A stretch of 64,000 bases of DNA from assembly GCA_049889095.1 (NCBI GenBank), contig JBLJFK010000001.1. One strand, written 5' to 3'. Of this stretch, positions 1 through 7,733 are shown piece by piece (position 1 is the first letter of the stretch; each line of letters begins with the position of its first letter). The notes under the pieces were generated by a model. That model was not told the DNA's origin. It did no database searches and worked only from the letters and a program-made list of their open reading frames with translations. The DNA comes from Ewingella sp049889095 (GTDB taxonomy: Bacteria; Pseudomonadota; Gammaproteobacteria; Enterobacterales; Enterobacteriaceae). The position numbers were made by a program, and so were the translations under genes.

Positions 1-21
1 TTGACTACCTCAGGAGGAAAC

Positions 22-264
22 ATGGACACACTTAGAATTTATCTCAATGCCCTGAGCATCGGTGAGCAACGTGACTTTGCAGCCAAATGCAGCACCTCCG
101 TTGAGTACCTTCGCAAGGCAATCAGTAAGAAACAAAAATTAGGACCCGCTTTATCAGTATTGATCGAAACAAGCTCTGACGGGGCTGTGAGTCGTAAGGA
201 TCTGCATCCTGATGACTGGCAGGGAATCTGGCCTGAATTGAATTCTATAGCCCCTGCGGCATAA
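22..264 (+). CDS. Cro/YdaS-family phage regulator
   Basis: Small helix-turn-helix protein of 80 residues that resembles the YdaS/Cro family. Such proteins sit first in the rightward early operon of lambdoid prophages and repress the CI promoter. The residues around SIGEQRDFAAKCSTSVEYLR fit the usual HTH layout. An AGGAGG ribosome site at 11-16 points to the ATG at 22 rather than the upstream TTG at position 1. The divergent repressor gene is expected just left of the window. It opens a run of same-strand early genes. The family call is from motif recognition. Confidence 0.7.
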   Translation: MDTLRIYLNALSIGEQRDFAAKCSTSVEYLRKAISKKQKLGPALSVLIETSSDGAVSRKDLHPDDWQGIWPELNSIAPAA

Positions 265-292
265 GCGTAACCACAAAGCGAGGTAACACATT

Positions 293-823
293 GTGGACAA
301 CAAAAACTTTCCAGTTCCGGACGACATAACCACAGCAATGCACAAGATGATCACGTCTTTTGCTGGTGGATATAGCGCGATGGCTGAGCGTTTGGCACAT
401 GACGGCACTCATAACGCCTTAAGTAACCGCGTTCGCCAAGTTGGAGGCCAGATGGTGCCATTCGGCATGGCTATCGATATGGAGTCAATTTCCGGCCGTT
501 CGGATATCACCGAAGCAATGTGCAAGAGAAACGGCGGAACATTCGTCAAATTTCCAGAAATTGCGGAAATGGGAAATGAAGAACTTCTGATCAAGTTCAA
601 TGAACTTTTGACTGCTCTTGGACAGTTCGCTCAGGTGCACAACGAATTCACCGCGGATGGTGTGCTGGATCGCGATGAAAGTAAGCGTATGCGGATCAAG
701 GGTTATAGGGTTCAGAGTTTGGTGGCGGAGATCATGGTCGTGACTGAGATGCTATTCGGAGAGGGTGACGCCCCAAGTGTGCAGCCTGGGGCGTCGTGCG
801 CATCAATTAAACGTGTGGAGTAA
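293..823 (+). CDS. YmfL/CII-like phage regulatory protein
   Basis: A 176-residue protein starting at GTG with GAGG about eight bases upstream. Its N-terminus (DITTAMHKMITSFAGGYSAM, then LSNRVRQVGG) matches the pattern of the YmfL / phage regulatory CII family. These sit immediately after cro in e14-like and related lambdoid prophages. The role is probably control of the lysogeny decision or replication onset, inferred from position. It contains no transmembrane segment. The first half looks like a DNA-binding fold and the second half is helical (FNELLTALGQFAQVHNEF). Confidence 0.6.
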   Translation: MDNKNFPVPDDITTAMHKMITSFAGGYSAMAERLAHDGTHNALSNRVRQVGGQMVPFGMAIDMESISGRSDITEAMCKRNGGTFVKFPEIAEMGNEELLIKFNELLTALGQFAQVHNEFTADGVLDRDESKRMRIKGYRVQSLVAEIMVVTEMLFGEGDAPSVQPGASCASIKRVE

Positions 824-831
824 TTAAACGC

Positions 832-1026
832 ATGAACAGTGTAAACCGTGTTCGACCAGCAGTGCAATTTCAATGTATATCGCAGTGCCCGTGCAGGTAT
901 GTCCAGATAGTACGGGAGCCCGGAAAAGCCATCAACCACATCCCCAAGCCTAACGCTGTGGTTGATCGGTATTGGAATTGGTGCCGCCGCGCGGCACTCA
1001 AGGCTAAGTCAGAAAGGGAAGGTTGA
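832..1026 (+). CDS. small phage protein of unknown function
   Basis: A 64-residue basic protein with four cysteines, two of them in ISQCPCRYV, and an aromatic-basic tail (RYWNWCRRAALKAKSE). It follows the previous gene by eight bases and is followed by the replication gene after three bases, so it belongs to the early operon. I do not recognise a family. The tight spacing and an ATG preceded by a GGAG-like site support it as a real gene. Confidence 0.5.
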   Translation: MNSVNRVRPAVQFQCISQCPCRYVQIVREPGKAINHIPKPNAVVDRYWNWCRRAALKAKSEREG

Positions 1027-1029
1027 TTT

Positions 1030-2148
1030 ATGAGCCGGATATTTGAAATTGTTCAGGCCATGTCAGGGCAGGGGAATTGCATCACCATTCCTACCCCATA
1101 TCTGGACTTTGTTTTCGGTGACCCTCAGGCGCACCTGCTGGGCGCTATTCTGAACCAGCTTGTGTTCTGGTCAGGTAAGCCATCGTCTCAGGACAATGGC
1201 TGGTTCTATAAGACACACGAAGAGCTTGCCGCAGAGATTCGTGGCGTTAAACCCGATCAGGTTCGTAAGGCCGTCGACAAGCTGATCACCAAGTACTTGC
1301 CTGGCATCATTGAGGAAGCAAAACGCCAAGTTAACGGCACAGTGAAGAAGCATTATCGCGTTGATGGTGACGCGTTAATTATAAAGATTTTCCCGCCTCA
1401 ACCCGCACCGGCTATGGGTTCGGCAGTATTGCCGAATGGGAATGGCGATATTGCCAAACCGGAACGGCAAATAAGCCAAACGGGAACGGCAGTATTGCCG
1501 ACAGGGAACGGCAATATTGCCGAACCTATTCTCTATACAGATCACTACACAGATCAACACAAACAGATCATTAAACCCTCTTGTCCGCCGGCTGCGCCGA
1601 CAGACGGGGAGGAATTTATTTCTGAACGGTTGACGAGAGAAGCCATTGAAGTCGTGCAGCACTTATCGAAGCTGACCAGCGTGACGTTCGAATTGACCGA
1701 CGGCAATTTGCAACATATTCGCGCCCGTCTACGGAACGTAACGGCCACCAAAGCTGAAATGCTGGTTGTTGTTGATCACCTCGTTGCTTGCTGGCTGGGT
1801 ACGAAGTACGCTCGCGGGCTGAACCCGTCGACCATCTTCTCATCCGACAAATTCTCTTCAAATCTTCTGGCGGCGAAAGCCTGGGATACCGCTGGACGCC
1901 CAGCGTGTTCCAGTGAAGCCAAAGCTGATAATCCGGCTTTGGAAGATACCGCTGAGCGCGATGCTGCTTATCGCCGTTTTACCTCTGGTGTAGGCGCAAC
2001 GAAGAAGCCAAGCGAACTGGAGAAAGCAGTCTGTGCCGAAGCCGGCAAAGCAAACGTGAGAAACATGGGTCCAGCGTATTCGCAGCCGCGTTGGAACCAA
2101 ATCTGGAAAGAGTGCGCACAGCGCCAGCAGCAAGGGGCAACAGCATGA
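1030..2148 (+). CDS. phage replication initiator, O-like
   Basis: A 372-residue protein. The N-terminal part (about residues 10-120) looks like a winged-helix replication-protein domain: LGAILNQLVFWSGK, then NGWFYKTHEELAAEIRG, then VRKAVDKLI. A low-complexity linker at about residues 130-165 is encoded by a 22-bp iterated DNA sequence. The C-terminal part resembles the conserved tail of phage O/DnaT-like proteins. By analogy with lambda O it should bind the iterons inside its own gene and recruit host replication proteins. No separate helicase or helicase loader follows, so host DnaB/DnaC are probably used directly. It ends in an ATGA overlap with the methyltransferase gene. Confidence 0.7.
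   Translation: MSRIFEIVQAMSGQGNCITIPTPYLDFVFGDPQAHLLGAILNQLVFWSGKPSSQDNGWFYKTHEELAAEIRGVKPDQVRKAVDKLITKYLPGIIEEAKRQVNGTVKKHYRVDGDALIIKIFPPQPAPAMGSAVLPNGNGDIAKPERQISQTGTAVLPTGNGNIAEPILYTDHYTDQHKQIIKPSCPPAAPTDGEEFISERLTREAIEVVQHLSKLTSVTFELTDGNLQHIRARLRNVTATKAEMLVVVDHLVACWLGTKYARGLNPSTIFSSDKFSSNLLAAKAWDTAGRPACSSEAKADNPALEDTAERDAAYRRFTSGVGATKKPSELEKAVCAEAGKANVRNMGPAYSQPRWNQIWKECAQRQQQGATA
1417..1526. repeat. iteron array, candidate phage replication origin
   Basis: Five copies of a GGCANTATTGCC-like element start at 1422, 1444, 1466, 1488 and 1510, so spacing is exactly 22 bp each time. The first copy is a palindrome with arms TTCGGCA and TGCCGAA around GTAT. Copies four and five are preceded by GGGAAC. 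An AT-rich stretch follows at about 1527-1575. A 22-bp period is not a multiple of three, so conservation acts on DNA rather than protein. Iterons inside the initiator gene are the arrangement of lambda ori. The origin call is inference. Confidence 0.7.
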
Positions 2149-2993
2149 GTAATCCATATTGTCTGGCACTCTCTGAGCAAAAAGAATTATCAACTCACAA
2201 GCTGAAAGAGGTGGGTGATCAGTGGCGCACGCCTGACTCACTTTTCTGGGGTATCAACGCAATGTTTGGCCCATTTGTTCTGGATCTGTTCACTGACGGT
2301 GAAAACAGTAAGTGCCAGGCATTTTATACAGCTGAAGATAATGCGTTGAATCAGGACTGGTCGGCGCGGCTCGCTGAATTACACGGTGCCGCATTCGGCA
2401 ACCCACCGTATTCCCGCGCCACTCAACATGAAGGCCAGTACATCACTGGGATGACTCATATTATCCGCCACTTGGGCGAAATGCGTGAGAAAGGTGGGCG
2501 GTATGTCTTCCTGCTTAAAGCGGCAACAGGCGAAACATGGTGGCCAGAGCATGCGGATCACATTGCATTTATCCGTGGGCGTATCGGTTTTGACCTGCCG
2601 ACATGGTACCGGCCAGAAGAAGGGCAGCCAGTAGCATCATCAGCGGGTTTCGGTGCGGCTATTGTTGTGTTTGATAAATCTTGGTCTGGCAGTGCTTTCA
2701 GCTATATTGATCGCCAGCGGCTGTTAGCGCATGGGGAAGCATTCCTTGCGCAGATCCGCCGCGAAGTTGAAAAACTCACCCCCACGCCGCTTTTGGCAGA
2801 CACAAGCAACACTGTGTGGCCATTTGAAGTTAATCAGATTTTCGATCAGGTTCCATCTGCTGGTGACCTTGCCAACCATCTTCAAAACAAGCTGCGCAAT
2901 CACATCAACCGTTTAAAAATCGAAGGCTATCCAATGGCCGCAATTATCAACACTGCCAGCACGCTAGCTGCTGTCATGGGAGCTAAAGCATGA
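2145..2993 (+). CDS. phage N6-adenine DNA methyltransferase
   Basis: A 282-residue protein of the phage Dam-type family. The start is the ATG at 2145, inside the ATGA overlap with the initiator stop. Visible landmarks are the TPDSLFWGIN segment near residues 29-38, DLFTDGENSKC near 47-57, and the catalytic NPPY motif at residues 86-89, which marks an amino-group methyltransferase. It would transfer a methyl group from S-adenosylmethionine to adenine, probably protecting phage DNA or timing replication. No cognate nuclease gene is nearby, so it is an orphan enzyme. It overlaps the cytosine methyltransferase gene by ATGA. Confidence 0.85.
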   Translation: MSNPYCLALSEQKELSTHKLKEVGDQWRTPDSLFWGINAMFGPFVLDLFTDGENSKCQAFYTAEDNALNQDWSARLAELHGAAFGNPPYSRATQHEGQYITGMTHIIRHLGEMREKGGRYVFLLKAATGETWWPEHADHIAFIRGRIGFDLPTWYRPEEGQPVASSAGFGAAIVVFDKSWSGSAFSYIDRQRLLAHGEAFLAQIRREVEKLTPTPLLADTSNTVWPFEVNQIFDQVPSAGDLANHLQNKLRNHINRLKIEGYPMAAIINTASTLAAVMGAKA

Positions 2994-4975
2994 AAGAAAT
3001 CATCGTAGATAATTTTGCTGGCGGCGGCGGTGCGAGTACAGGTATTGAGATGGCAACGGGCCGCAGCGTTGATATCGCGATCAACCACGACGAGAACGCT
3101 ATTGCCATGCACAGCACCAATCATCCTGAAACCTTGCATTACTGCGAGTCCGTGTTTGATGTTGACCCTATAGCTGCGACCGCCGGCCGTCCTGTTGGTC
3201 TTGCATGGTTCAGCCCGGATTGCCGTCACTTCAGCAAAGCTAAGGGCAGCAAACCCGTTAAGAAAGAAATCCGTGGTCTGGCGTGGATTGTGATCCGCTG
3301 GGCGCTGGCCAAACGTCCGCGTGTAATGATGCTGGAAAACGTCGAAGAGTTTAAAACGTGGGGTCCGCTGCTAACTGCTGAAGACGGCACCGAACATCCG
3401 GATCGGGAGCGGGCAGGGGAAACCTTCGCTGCTTTCATTGCGATGCTGACAACCGGCATTGCCGCTGATCATCCGGCTATCGCTGAATGCTGCGAAGTGC
3501 TAAACATCGATGTGAGCAGCGACGACGTCCGTCGACTGATCGCCGGTCTGGGCTACGTTGTTGATCACCGCGAGTTGCGGGCGTGCGACTACGGCGCGCC
3601 GACTATCAGAAAACGCTTCTTTATGGTCATGCGCTGCGATGGCCAGCCGGTTCAGTGGCCAGTGGCCAGCCACGGCGATCCCAAGTCTCTCGATGTGCAG
3701 AGCGGCAAGCTGGCGCCATACCGCACCGCCGCCGAGTGCATTGACTGGTCTATCCCATGCCCGAGTATCTTCGAGCGTAAAAAGCCTCTGGCAGAGAACA
3801 CGCTAAAGCGTATTGCTCGAGGAATTCAGCGTTTTGTGATCGATAACCCGACGCCGTTTATCGTGAAGTGCAATCACACCAGCACCAAAACCAGTTACGA
3901 CTGCTTCCGTGGCCAGCCATTGGATGAGCCTCTGCAGACGATCACTAAAACCCACGGTTACGCGGTCGTTACGCCGCACATCACAAAATTCCGCACAGGC
4001 GCAACTGGGCAAGAATGCAATGAGCCATTACCGACGATCACCGCTGGAAGTTCTGAGCGCCCAGGCGGGAATGGTCATGCTCTCGGCATGGTTGAAGCAA
4101 CTCTGTCGCCTTTCATTGCTGGCGCTGGTGGCTCTGAATATCAGGGTAAACCGCGTGCTGCTGATGTCCCGCTTCACACTGTCATGAAAGAATCACATTC
4201 GGCACTTATTGCGCCAATCATTGCCCGGATCGGCCAGACCGGTTTTGGCGGTGATCGGATGGCGTATGAAGCGGGCAAGCCGCTGACAACAATCACAAGC
4301 AAAGCCGAGCATTTATTAGTTGCACCGGTGATCGCTCGTCAGTTTGGTAATAGCGTAGGCCATGCTGCCGACGAGCCAAACGGGACAATTACGGCGGGCG
4401 GCGGCGGTAAAAGCCAGTTATGCGCTGCGTTCCTCGCGAAGCATTTTGGCGGAAATTACACCGGCGCTGGCGCTGCGATGGATACACCGGCGCACACCGT
4501 CACGACAACCGATCACCATGCACTGGTCACTTCCAACCTGATCAAACTGCGCGGTACCTGCAAAGATGGTCAGCCTGTCACGCAACCAGCGCCGACTATT
4601 ACGGCCGGCGGCCTGCACATCGGTGAGGTTCGCGCTTTCCTACTCAAGTACTACGGCAACGAGAAAGAGGGAGTCAGCCTAGACGAGTCCCTGCATACCG
4701 TCACCACGAATGACCGGTTTGGCCTGGTCACTGTTGAGGGTGTGGATTATCAAATAGTGGACATCGGCATGCGCATGCTTCAACCGCATGAGCTCTACGC
4801 GGCGCAGGGTTTCCCTTCCTGGTACATCATCGATCAGGACTACCGTGGAACGAAATATGCAAAAGACAAGCAAGTGGCGCGCTGTGGCAATGCTGTACCT
4901 CCACCCTTCGCCGAAGCGCTTGTCCGGGCAAACCTGCCAGAGATGTGTGTCGATCGGAATGAGGTGGCAGCGTGA
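2990..4975 (+). CDS. phage C5-cytosine DNA methyltransferase with repeat domain
   Basis: A 661-residue Dcm-family enzyme, longer than the usual 350-450. Motif I is DNFAGGGGASTG at residues 7-18. The catalytic cysteine is C78 in SPDCRHFS, with an Asp inserted in the usual PC pair. ENV is at 116-118. APTIRKRFF stands for motif VIII. Motif X is GNAVPP near the C-terminus. Between them, residues about 288-580 hold eight tandem units of 33-40 residues with a pattern like PFIxKxxG...DEPLxTITxxxHALV, in the place of the target recognition region. It transfers methyl from SAM to cytosine. It overlaps the adenine methyltransferase and pairs with it as orphan phage enzymes. Confidence 0.85.
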   Translation: MKEIIVDNFAGGGGASTGIEMATGRSVDIAINHDENAIAMHSTNHPETLHYCESVFDVDPIAATAGRPVGLAWFSPDCRHFSKAKGSKPVKKEIRGLAWIVIRWALAKRPRVMMLENVEEFKTWGPLLTAEDGTEHPDRERAGETFAAFIAMLTTGIAADHPAIAECCEVLNIDVSSDDVRRLIAGLGYVVDHRELRACDYGAPTIRKRFFMVMRCDGQPVQWPVASHGDPKSLDVQSGKLAPYRTAAECIDWSIPCPSIFERKKPLAENTLKRIARGIQRFVIDNPTPFIVKCNHTSTKTSYDCFRGQPLDEPLQTITKTHGYAVVTPHITKFRTGATGQECNEPLPTITAGSSERPGGNGHALGMVEATLSPFIAGAGGSEYQGKPRAADVPLHTVMKESHSALIAPIIARIGQTGFGGDRMAYEAGKPLTTITSKAEHLLVAPVIARQFGNSVGHAADEPNGTITAGGGGKSQLCAAFLAKHFGGNYTGAGAAMDTPAHTVTTTDHHALVTSNLIKLRGTCKDGQPVTQPAPTITAGGLHIGEVRAFLLKYYGNEKEGVSLDESLHTVTTNDRFGLVTVEGVDYQIVDIGMRMLQPHELYAAQGFPSWYIIDQDYRGTKYAKDKQVARCGNAVPPPFAEALVRANLPEMCVDRNEVAA

Positions 4976-5136
4976 ACGAATTACAAAACCTTTGGTTATC
5001 TTCATACCGCAATTGGCTTCAGGCAGCTTCCCCATTGGGGGAGCTTTCCCCAAGTGATTACACCGAAGCGAAGGAATTCGCTGATAGCGTCCTCAAAAGC
5101 CTGCTTGATTTAAACGGTGGTGCGGTATGCAACTGA
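4972..5136 (+). CDS. small phage protein of unknown function
   Basis: A 54-residue open frame starting at GTG 4972, which overlaps the methyltransferase stop by four bases and has GAGGTGG just upstream. It ends at TGA 5134-5136, overlapping the start of rusA. The product starts MNELQNLWLSSYRNWLQ and is acidic and helical, with no membrane segment or recognised motif. The overlaps on both sides and the ribosome site support translation as part of the early operon. Function unknown. Confidence 0.5.
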   Translation: MNELQNLWLSSYRNWLQAASPLGELSPSDYTEAKEFADSVLKSLLDLNGGAVCN

Positions 5137-5501
5137 CCCTGCCATTCCCACCGAGTGTAAACGGCTACTGGCGCGCCACCAGCAAAGGCATGCTGATCAG
5201 CGCACGCGGTCGGGTTTACCGGTCAAACGCTATCGCCGCAGTGTATGAGCAACTGAAGCGCAAGCCGCAGCCACTGACCACTGAACTCGAAGTGCATGTT
5301 GTTCTGTTCCCGCCGACCCGTGCACGCCGTGATCTGGATAACTTCCAAAAAGCGTTGTTCGACAGCCTGACGCATGCCGGAGTGTGGGCCGACGACAGCC
5401 AGGTGAAGCGAATGACCGTTGAGTGGGGAGACTTAACGAAAGAAGGGAAAGCAGAAATAAGAATCATTGATTTCAAACCAGCCGGTGTGCAGCCGGCTTA
5501 A
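5127..5501 (+). CDS. rusA: RusA-family Holliday junction resolvase
   Basis: A 124-residue protein matching the RusA family in length and pattern: N-terminal LPFPPSVNGYWRA and the acidic core RRDLDNFQKALFDSL...ADDSQVK, which carries the metal-binding aspartates. It cuts four-way DNA junctions as a dimer. In lambdoid phages it resolves recombination or replication branches before packaging. It lies in the usual place between the replication genes and the Q region. Start ATG overlaps the preceding small gene. Confidence 0.9.
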   Translation: MQLTLPFPPSVNGYWRATSKGMLISARGRVYRSNAIAAVYEQLKRKPQPLTTELEVHVVLFPPTRARRDLDNFQKALFDSLTHAGVWADDSQVKRMTVEWGDLTKEGKAEIRIIDFKPAGVQPA

Positions 5502-5515
5502 TGTGTGGGGTATTT

Positions 5516-6208
5516 ATGTCGAACAGTTTGCTGTCAGGAAAAGTGGTAACGATGTCGAGCCGTGAAATTGCGAAGCTGGTGCAGAGCAAGCACAGCGACG
5601 TGAAGCGGTCGGCGGAAAGGCTGGTAATTGGTGAAGTTTTAAGCGCGCCATTGGCGCACACCCCCTATCTGCATGAACAGAACGGTCAGGAATATCAGGA
5701 ATACTGGTTCAATAAGCGTGATTCGCTGGTGCTGGTGGCGCAGCTATCACCTCAGTTCACCGCCGCAGTTATTGACCGGTGGCAAGAACTGGAAGCAAAG
5801 AGCGTGGTCCCTCAGTCGTTACCAGAGGCTTTGCGGTTGGCGGCAGATCTGGCCGAAGAGAAGCAGGTTCTTGAATGCCAACTAGCGCTAGCGGCCCCGA
5901 AGGTAGAATTTGTCGATCAGTATGTCACTGCAAAAGGTTCGATGGGCTTCCGGTCGGTCTGCAAATTACTTCAGGCCAAAGAGCCGGAGTTTCGTTTATT
6001 CCTGCTTGATAAAGGGATTGTGTACCGTCAGGACGGTCAATTCACGCCATACAGCACTCACACTGATGCCGGACGGTTTGAGATGAAAACCGGCACCAGT
6101 CAGATCAATCAGCATGCTTTCCGTCAGGCAAGATTTACGCCGAAAGGTGTGCAGTGGATTGCGGGCCTATGGGCTGATTATCTGCGACAGAAACAGGAGG
6201 TCGCGTGA
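5516..6208 (+). CDS. Rha-family regulator with KilAC-type antirepressor C-terminus
   Basis: About 230 residues. The first ~90 residues (MSSREIAKLVQSKHSDVKRS, then YWFNKRDSLVLVAQLSPQFT) match the Rha phage regulatory domain. The rest, from about residue 110 (LECQLALAAPKVEFVDQYV to the QARFTPKGVQWI region), matches the antirepressor KilAC domain. The start is placed at ATG 5516, after GTGGGG, rather than ATG 5501, which overlaps the rusA stop. Rha proteins affect phage growth in hosts lacking IHF. KilAC proteins bind repressors or DNA. Exact role here is unknown. Confidence 0.75.
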   Translation: MSNSLLSGKVVTMSSREIAKLVQSKHSDVKRSAERLVIGEVLSAPLAHTPYLHEQNGQEYQEYWFNKRDSLVLVAQLSPQFTAAVIDRWQELEAKSVVPQSLPEALRLAADLAEEKQVLECQLALAAPKVEFVDQYVTAKGSMGFRSVCKLLQAKEPEFRLFLLDKGIVYRQDGQFTPYSTHTDAGRFEMKTGTSQINQHAFRQARFTPKGVQWIAGLWADYLRQKQEVA

Positions 6209-7227
6209 GAGCATTATTAACGCCATACCCGCAGCGCGACGCAAGCATTGTGATATTCAAGCCTGGTACCGCATTGATGGGATTGTTTGCGCATAAACGA
6301 CTGCTGATCTCGACAGTGCCAGAAGAACTGAAGGATTTTCCGATTGGTGAGATCCCCGCAGTAACTCAGTCGCTGGTGGACGATCAGCGGCTTCACGGTT
6401 TCTTCACCAATGATCGGGTGATCAATGCAGCTGGTGGTATCTGGGGCATGAAAAGCTGGTTGGAAGCTATGCCGTGCTGTCAGTGGAAGAACGCGCCAGA
6501 CGGCTATCATGATAACAATTTGGGGGTACTGGACTACGACAACAGCGCCGTTCGCCTGTGCTGGCATCATGAGCACAAACTTGGACAAATGATCCTGCCT
6601 GAGCTTGACCGGCTGGCTTACCAGAATCTTGCCATGTGGGTAGTGCATACGGCGCTGCACCGATTGAAGTTACCGCAGGGCCACCAGCTAAGTTTCTTTG
6701 AACTCTGCTGGTGGGCTGTAACCATTGGGGTAATAGACGTGATGCCCGACTCAGCAGCGCGCCATGCCCTGCGCTGGAAGCCAGCAGAGCCCATTAAGTC
6801 AGTGGGCCGCGAGTCCGACATAGTGCCAGAAGATCCACCAGCTAAAGTCCTGGCCGAGCGTACTGAACCAGTTAAAGCCGTCTTATATATAGCCGTTGAC
6901 CCGGAAACACCTGAATCATTGATGCTTCGACCGAAGCGCCGACGCTGGGAAAGCGCCAAATATACCCAATGGGTAAAGCGTCAGCCATGTTGCGGTTGTG
7001 GTGATCAGGCTGATGATCCGCATCATATAACCGGAAACGGGCTGGGCGGTATGGCGACAAAAGCGCATGACCTGTTTGTTATCCCGCTGTGCAGGCGGTG
7101 CCATGACGCACTACATGCGAATACGAAGGGCTGGGAAGAAGAGAACGGCAACCAGATTTTATTGGTGCTGAAGACAATCGATAGCGCGCTGGCGATGGGT
7201 GTTATCGCTACCGGCAGGCAAAAATAA
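6205..7227 (+). CDS. DUF968 / YdfU-like phage protein
   Basis: A 340-residue protein with the DUF968 C-terminal region: QPCCGCGDQADDPHHI, then GLGGMATKAHDLFVIPLC, then RRCHDALH, forming a zinc-binding, HNH-like cluster at about residues 255-305. Related proteins (YdfU in the Qin prophage) sit between the recombination genes and Q in many lambdoid prophages. A nucleic-acid role is likely from the HNH-like arrangement but not proven. It overlaps the Rha gene by ATGA-type spacing and is followed by Q after 14 bases. Confidence 0.8.
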   Translation: MRALLTPYPQRDASIVIFKPGTALMGLFAHKRLLISTVPEELKDFPIGEIPAVTQSLVDDQRLHGFFTNDRVINAAGGIWGMKSWLEAMPCCQWKNAPDGYHDNNLGVLDYDNSAVRLCWHHEHKLGQMILPELDRLAYQNLAMWVVHTALHRLKLPQGHQLSFFELCWWAVTIGVIDVMPDSAARHALRWKPAEPIKSVGRESDIVPEDPPAKVLAERTEPVKAVLYIAVDPETPESLMLRPKRRRWESAKYTQWVKRQPCCGCGDQADDPHHITGNGLGGMATKAHDLFVIPLCRRCHDALHANTKGWEEENGNQILLVLKTIDSALAMGVIATGRQK

Positions 7228-7241
7228 GTGTGGAGAGAATA

Positions 7242-7640
7242 ATGCGAGATATTCAACTGGTACTGGCCCGCTACGGTGTTTGGGCTCGAGATAATTCCGG
7301 CGTGAGTTGGCCACCAATCGCAGCAGGGTTTAAAGGGCTGTTGCCTACCGAATCCAGTAAAGTGGAAACCTGCTGTGACGATGATGGGCTGATCGTTGAC
7401 GCCGCCGTCGGCCGCTTGGCTGCTGTACGCAAACCGGAAGAGGTTACGCTCATTATGTTGCATTACCGTATGGGTCTGTCGAAACGGAAAATAGCGAAGA
7501 TACACAAGGTAAGTGAGGGACTTATCCGCCAGCAGCTGCAGGTGGCTGAAGGATTCGTTGATGGTTGTCTGGCGATGACCGGTGCTGTGCTTGAGATGGA
7601 CGCTTACACCCAGAAAATTCGAGTGGCGAAAGTTGCGTAA
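7242..7640 (+). CDS. antitermination protein Q
   Basis: A 132-residue protein of the lambdoid Q family (phage 82/21 type): N-terminal VLARYGVWARDNSGVSWPP, then a helix-turn-helix in MGLSKRKIAKIHKVSEGLIR. The ATG at 7242 is chosen over the GTG at 7230 because a GGAGAGA site precedes it. Q loads on paused RNA polymerase at the late promoter and lets it read through terminators into lysis, head and tail genes. It is the last rightward early gene before the accessory region. Confidence 0.85.
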   Translation: MRDIQLVLARYGVWARDNSGVSWPPIAAGFKGLLPTESSKVETCCDDDGLIVDAAVGRLAAVRKPEEVTLIMLHYRMGLSKRKIAKIHKVSEGLIRQQLQVAEGFVDGCLAMTGAVLEMDAYTQKIRVAKVA

Positions 7641-7650
7641 AATAACTCTA

Positions 7651-7701
7651 GTGCGCTACGCGAAAACTCTTGTAACCTGTTAAGAGTGGTCACGTAGCCA
7701 C
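7651..7701. other. nested inverted repeat after Q
   Basis: An outer pair of arms (GTGCGCTACG at 7651-7660 with CGTAGCCAC at 7693-7701) encloses an inner perfect pair (ACTCTT at 7666-7671 with AAGAGT at 7682-7687). It lies where the late promoter and Q-binding site are expected, and also just past the 3' end of the leftward accessory gene. It may be a terminator for that gene or a structural element for Q. There is no long T tract, so I leave its role open. Confidence 0.35.
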
Positions 7702-7733
7702 AAAGCTTACAAAATACGCTTAAGCATGACTTT

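Noticed and set aside
1858..2241. 127-codon minus-strand frame
   Set aside because: It overlaps the end of the initiator gene and the start of the methyltransferase, both well supported.
2145..4975. Paired methyltransferases considered as a restriction-modification system
   Set aside because: No endonuclease gene nearby; RusA is a junction resolvase. Orphan phage methyltransferases explain the pair better.
7651..7701. Structured element considered as a tRNA gene
   Set aside because: Two concentric stems only; no cloverleaf, anticodon arm or T-loop sequence.
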